From the NCBI GenBank assembly GCA_030950875.1, contig JAUZQS010000206.1:1-5356 (forward strand): a stretch of DNA of 5,356 bases. Reading direction: 5' to 3'. This document shows, piece by piece, positions 4,814 through 5,356 of this stretch. Origin of the DNA: Mariprofundaceae bacterium (GTDB lineage Bacteria; Pseudomonadota; Zetaproteobacteria; Mariprofundales; Mariprofundaceae). How positions within the stretch are numbered: the stretch's first letter is position 1; every line of letters starts with the position of its first letter. The notes beneath the pieces were generated by a model, which saw only the letters and a program-made list of their open reading frames with translations, was not told where the DNA came from and did no database searches. Both the position numbers and the translations under genes were made by a program.

Positions 4814-4913
4814 CAGATTTGCCCGATAACTGCGTCAAATATGCTCGAGTGCGGGAGCACACTGCGCATATTTCCCTTGTTCTCGAACAAATTAAGGGCA
4901 ATCTGAGCAGTTA
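4814..4913. repeat. Dispersed structured repeat, copy 2 (MITE-like)
   Basis: Same 88-nt core as 563-650, in the same orientation. Here the central stem is AAATATGC (4837-4844) with GCATATTT (4866-4873), 8 bp, enclosing GTGC (4849-4852)/GCAC (4857-4860) around GGGA. Relative to copy 1, two base pairs are changed on both sides. CAGATTTGCCC (4814-4824) pairs with GGGCAATCTG (4896-4905), leaving one bulged T. TAACTGC (4827-4833) is the inverse of GCAGTTA (4907-4913). The left terminal repeat is cut short to CAGAT, while the right, ATCTGAGCAGTTA, is full. Confidence 0.75.
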
Positions 4914-5035
4914 CGGTACCTTTTTCGATGGGGGCTGAGAGTTACCAGCAATCAATAGACTTACCCTCTAAATATTAAAAACAGCCAAAAAATGCTCTGG
5001 AAGTTTGTCACGTATGACAGGCCAAGTATGCATGA

Positions 5036-5051
5036 CCACGCAGGAGCGTGG
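5036..5051. repeat. Short hairpin CCACGC-AGGA-GCGTGG
   Basis: Perfect 6-bp GC-rich stem with an AGGA tetraloop, followed by GAACGAGAAA. The same tetraloop closes the inner stem of the repeat at 563-650. Hairpins of this 'CCCACGC...GCGTGGG' kind are often dispersed in proteobacterial genomes. No T run follows, so it is not an obvious terminator. Confidence 0.5.
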
Positions 5052-5097
5052 GAACGAGAAAAATAGTATACTGTCCCCGATTTTAATTTTATTTTTA

Positions 5098-5151
5098 ATT
5101 CGCGTTTATTCGCGTCCATTCGCGGTTCGTGTTTAATCATCTTTAATCGTT
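5098..5151. repeat. 10-bp tandem array
   Basis: Three units in a row at 5098-5127 (ATTCGCGTTT, ATTCGCGTCC, ATTCGCGGTT), then after 4 nt two further 10-bp units at 5132-5151 (TTTAATCATC, TTTAATCGTT). The flanks are AT-rich. A 10-bp period puts each unit on about the same face of the helix. Function is unknown. Confidence 0.6.
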
Positions 5152-5214
5152 TATCTTACGGTCAATCAGCAAGGCCTCACCATATTCATATTAAACCCTC
5201 ATCCTAATCAACGC

Positions 5215-5356
5215 TTATTCCACTGCTCTGATATTGGCGATCATTCCATCATGCAACAGACAGCGAATCTCATAAACGCCCGGCTTGTCGAGTTTGAAGG
5301 TGTAGGAAGTACCCGGCTTGTCCACATGATCCTTGAGAGCGATAAAACCGAGCGCA
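5215..5356 (-). CDS. Cupredoxin (plastocyanin/amicyanin-like), C-terminal part
   Basis: The last 46 residues of a gene that starts beyond the right edge; the stop is the TAA at 5215-5217. The end reads SYTFKLDKPGVYEIRC, then LLHDGMIANIRAVE. This matches the end of small blue-copper proteins: the 'F..dkPG.Y.y.C..H..M' strand-loop, with type-1 copper ligands Cys32, His35 and Met38 of this fragment (C-x2-H-x2-M, the spacing of amicyanin and pseudoazurin-type proteins; plastocyanin has two more residues before Met). The first His ligand would be upstream. Such proteins are usually periplasmic electron carriers; a signal peptide cannot be checked here. It could also be the end of a larger protein with a cupredoxin domain. 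The gene is separated from the sulfotransferase operon by more than 500 nt of repeats. Confidence 0.75.
   Translation of the reverse strand, partial: ALGFIALKDHVDKPGTSYTFKLDKPGVYEIRCLLHDGMIANIRAVE

Larger units (their letters stand above)
4662..5214. other. Gene-free stretch between the operon promoter and the cupredoxin gene
   Basis: No credible gene on either strand. From left to right it holds AATGGGGTTAGCCC at about 4747-4760 (similar to the GGGGTC repeats), the second structured repeat (4814-4913), a tail at 4938-4956 shared with 748-766, hairpins TGTCA-CGTA-TGACA (5006-5019) and CCACGC-AGGA-GCGTGG (5036-5051), the palindrome AGTATACT (5065-5072), and a 10-bp tandem array (5098-5151). 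I see no clear terminator after the cupredoxin gene. Confidence 0.6.

Noticed and set aside
1..5356. CRISPR array, tRNA, rRNA or replication origin
   Set aside because: No regularly spaced repeat-spacer pattern, no tRNA cloverleaf with the conserved T-arm sequence, and no origin-type repeats were seen. The repeats present are palindromes and one short tandem array.

Overview
The window is a piece of a bacterial chromosome, most likely from a proteobacterium. The evidence is the gene families present (a six-TPR sulfotransferase, a SEC-C mini-protein, HepT/MntA and YefM/YoeB toxin-antitoxin pairs, a cupredoxin), the purine-rich Shine-Dalgarno sites, and the load of REP/RAYT-type repeats. GC content looks moderate to low. 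I cannot name a genus from the sequence alone. All convincing genes lie on the minus strand, so the order below follows coordinates and transcription runs right to left.

1-393 is the decayed C-terminal part of a REP-associated tyrosine transposase (RAYT, IS200-like family), split over three reading frames. 394-923 has no gene. It holds a GGGGTCT-loop hairpin and the first copy of a dispersed structured repeat (about 542-655). 924-2395 is a compact block of five ORFs on the minus strand. A Phd/YefM-type antitoxin and a Txe/YoeB toxin come first, then a 58-60 residue ORF of unknown function, then an MntA-type nucleotidyltransferase antitoxin and a HepT (HEPN) RNase toxin. The junctions are a 4-nt overlap, a gap of 15-21 nt, a 1-nt gap and a 13-nt overlap, so the two biochemically different addiction modules could share one transcript. 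Two CAGTACTG palindromes 13 bp apart lie just upstream of the first gene and resemble a YefM operator.

2550-2666 is a large palindromic element with perfect 26-bp arms and smaller hairpins inside its loop. On the minus strand it ends in a T7 run, so it may also terminate the next operon. That operon (2702-4557) encodes a 49-53 residue SEC-C zinc-binding protein followed 14 nt later by a 563-residue protein with six TPRs and a PAPS-dependent sulfotransferase domain. It has a good extended -10 promoter (TGGTATAAT) and a leader with an 8-bp inverted repeat.

4662-5214 carries no gene. It holds the second copy of the dispersed repeat, small tetraloop hairpins and a 10-bp tandem array. At the right edge (5215-5356) is the C-terminal end of a cupredoxin with a type-1 copper motif C-x2-H-x2-M.

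The most interesting signal is non-coding. Two diverged copies of one repeat keep the same stem through paired base changes, next to a dead RAYT transposase and several hairpins with a GGGGTC-type motif. The closely packed double toxin-antitoxin block is the main point of interest among the genes.
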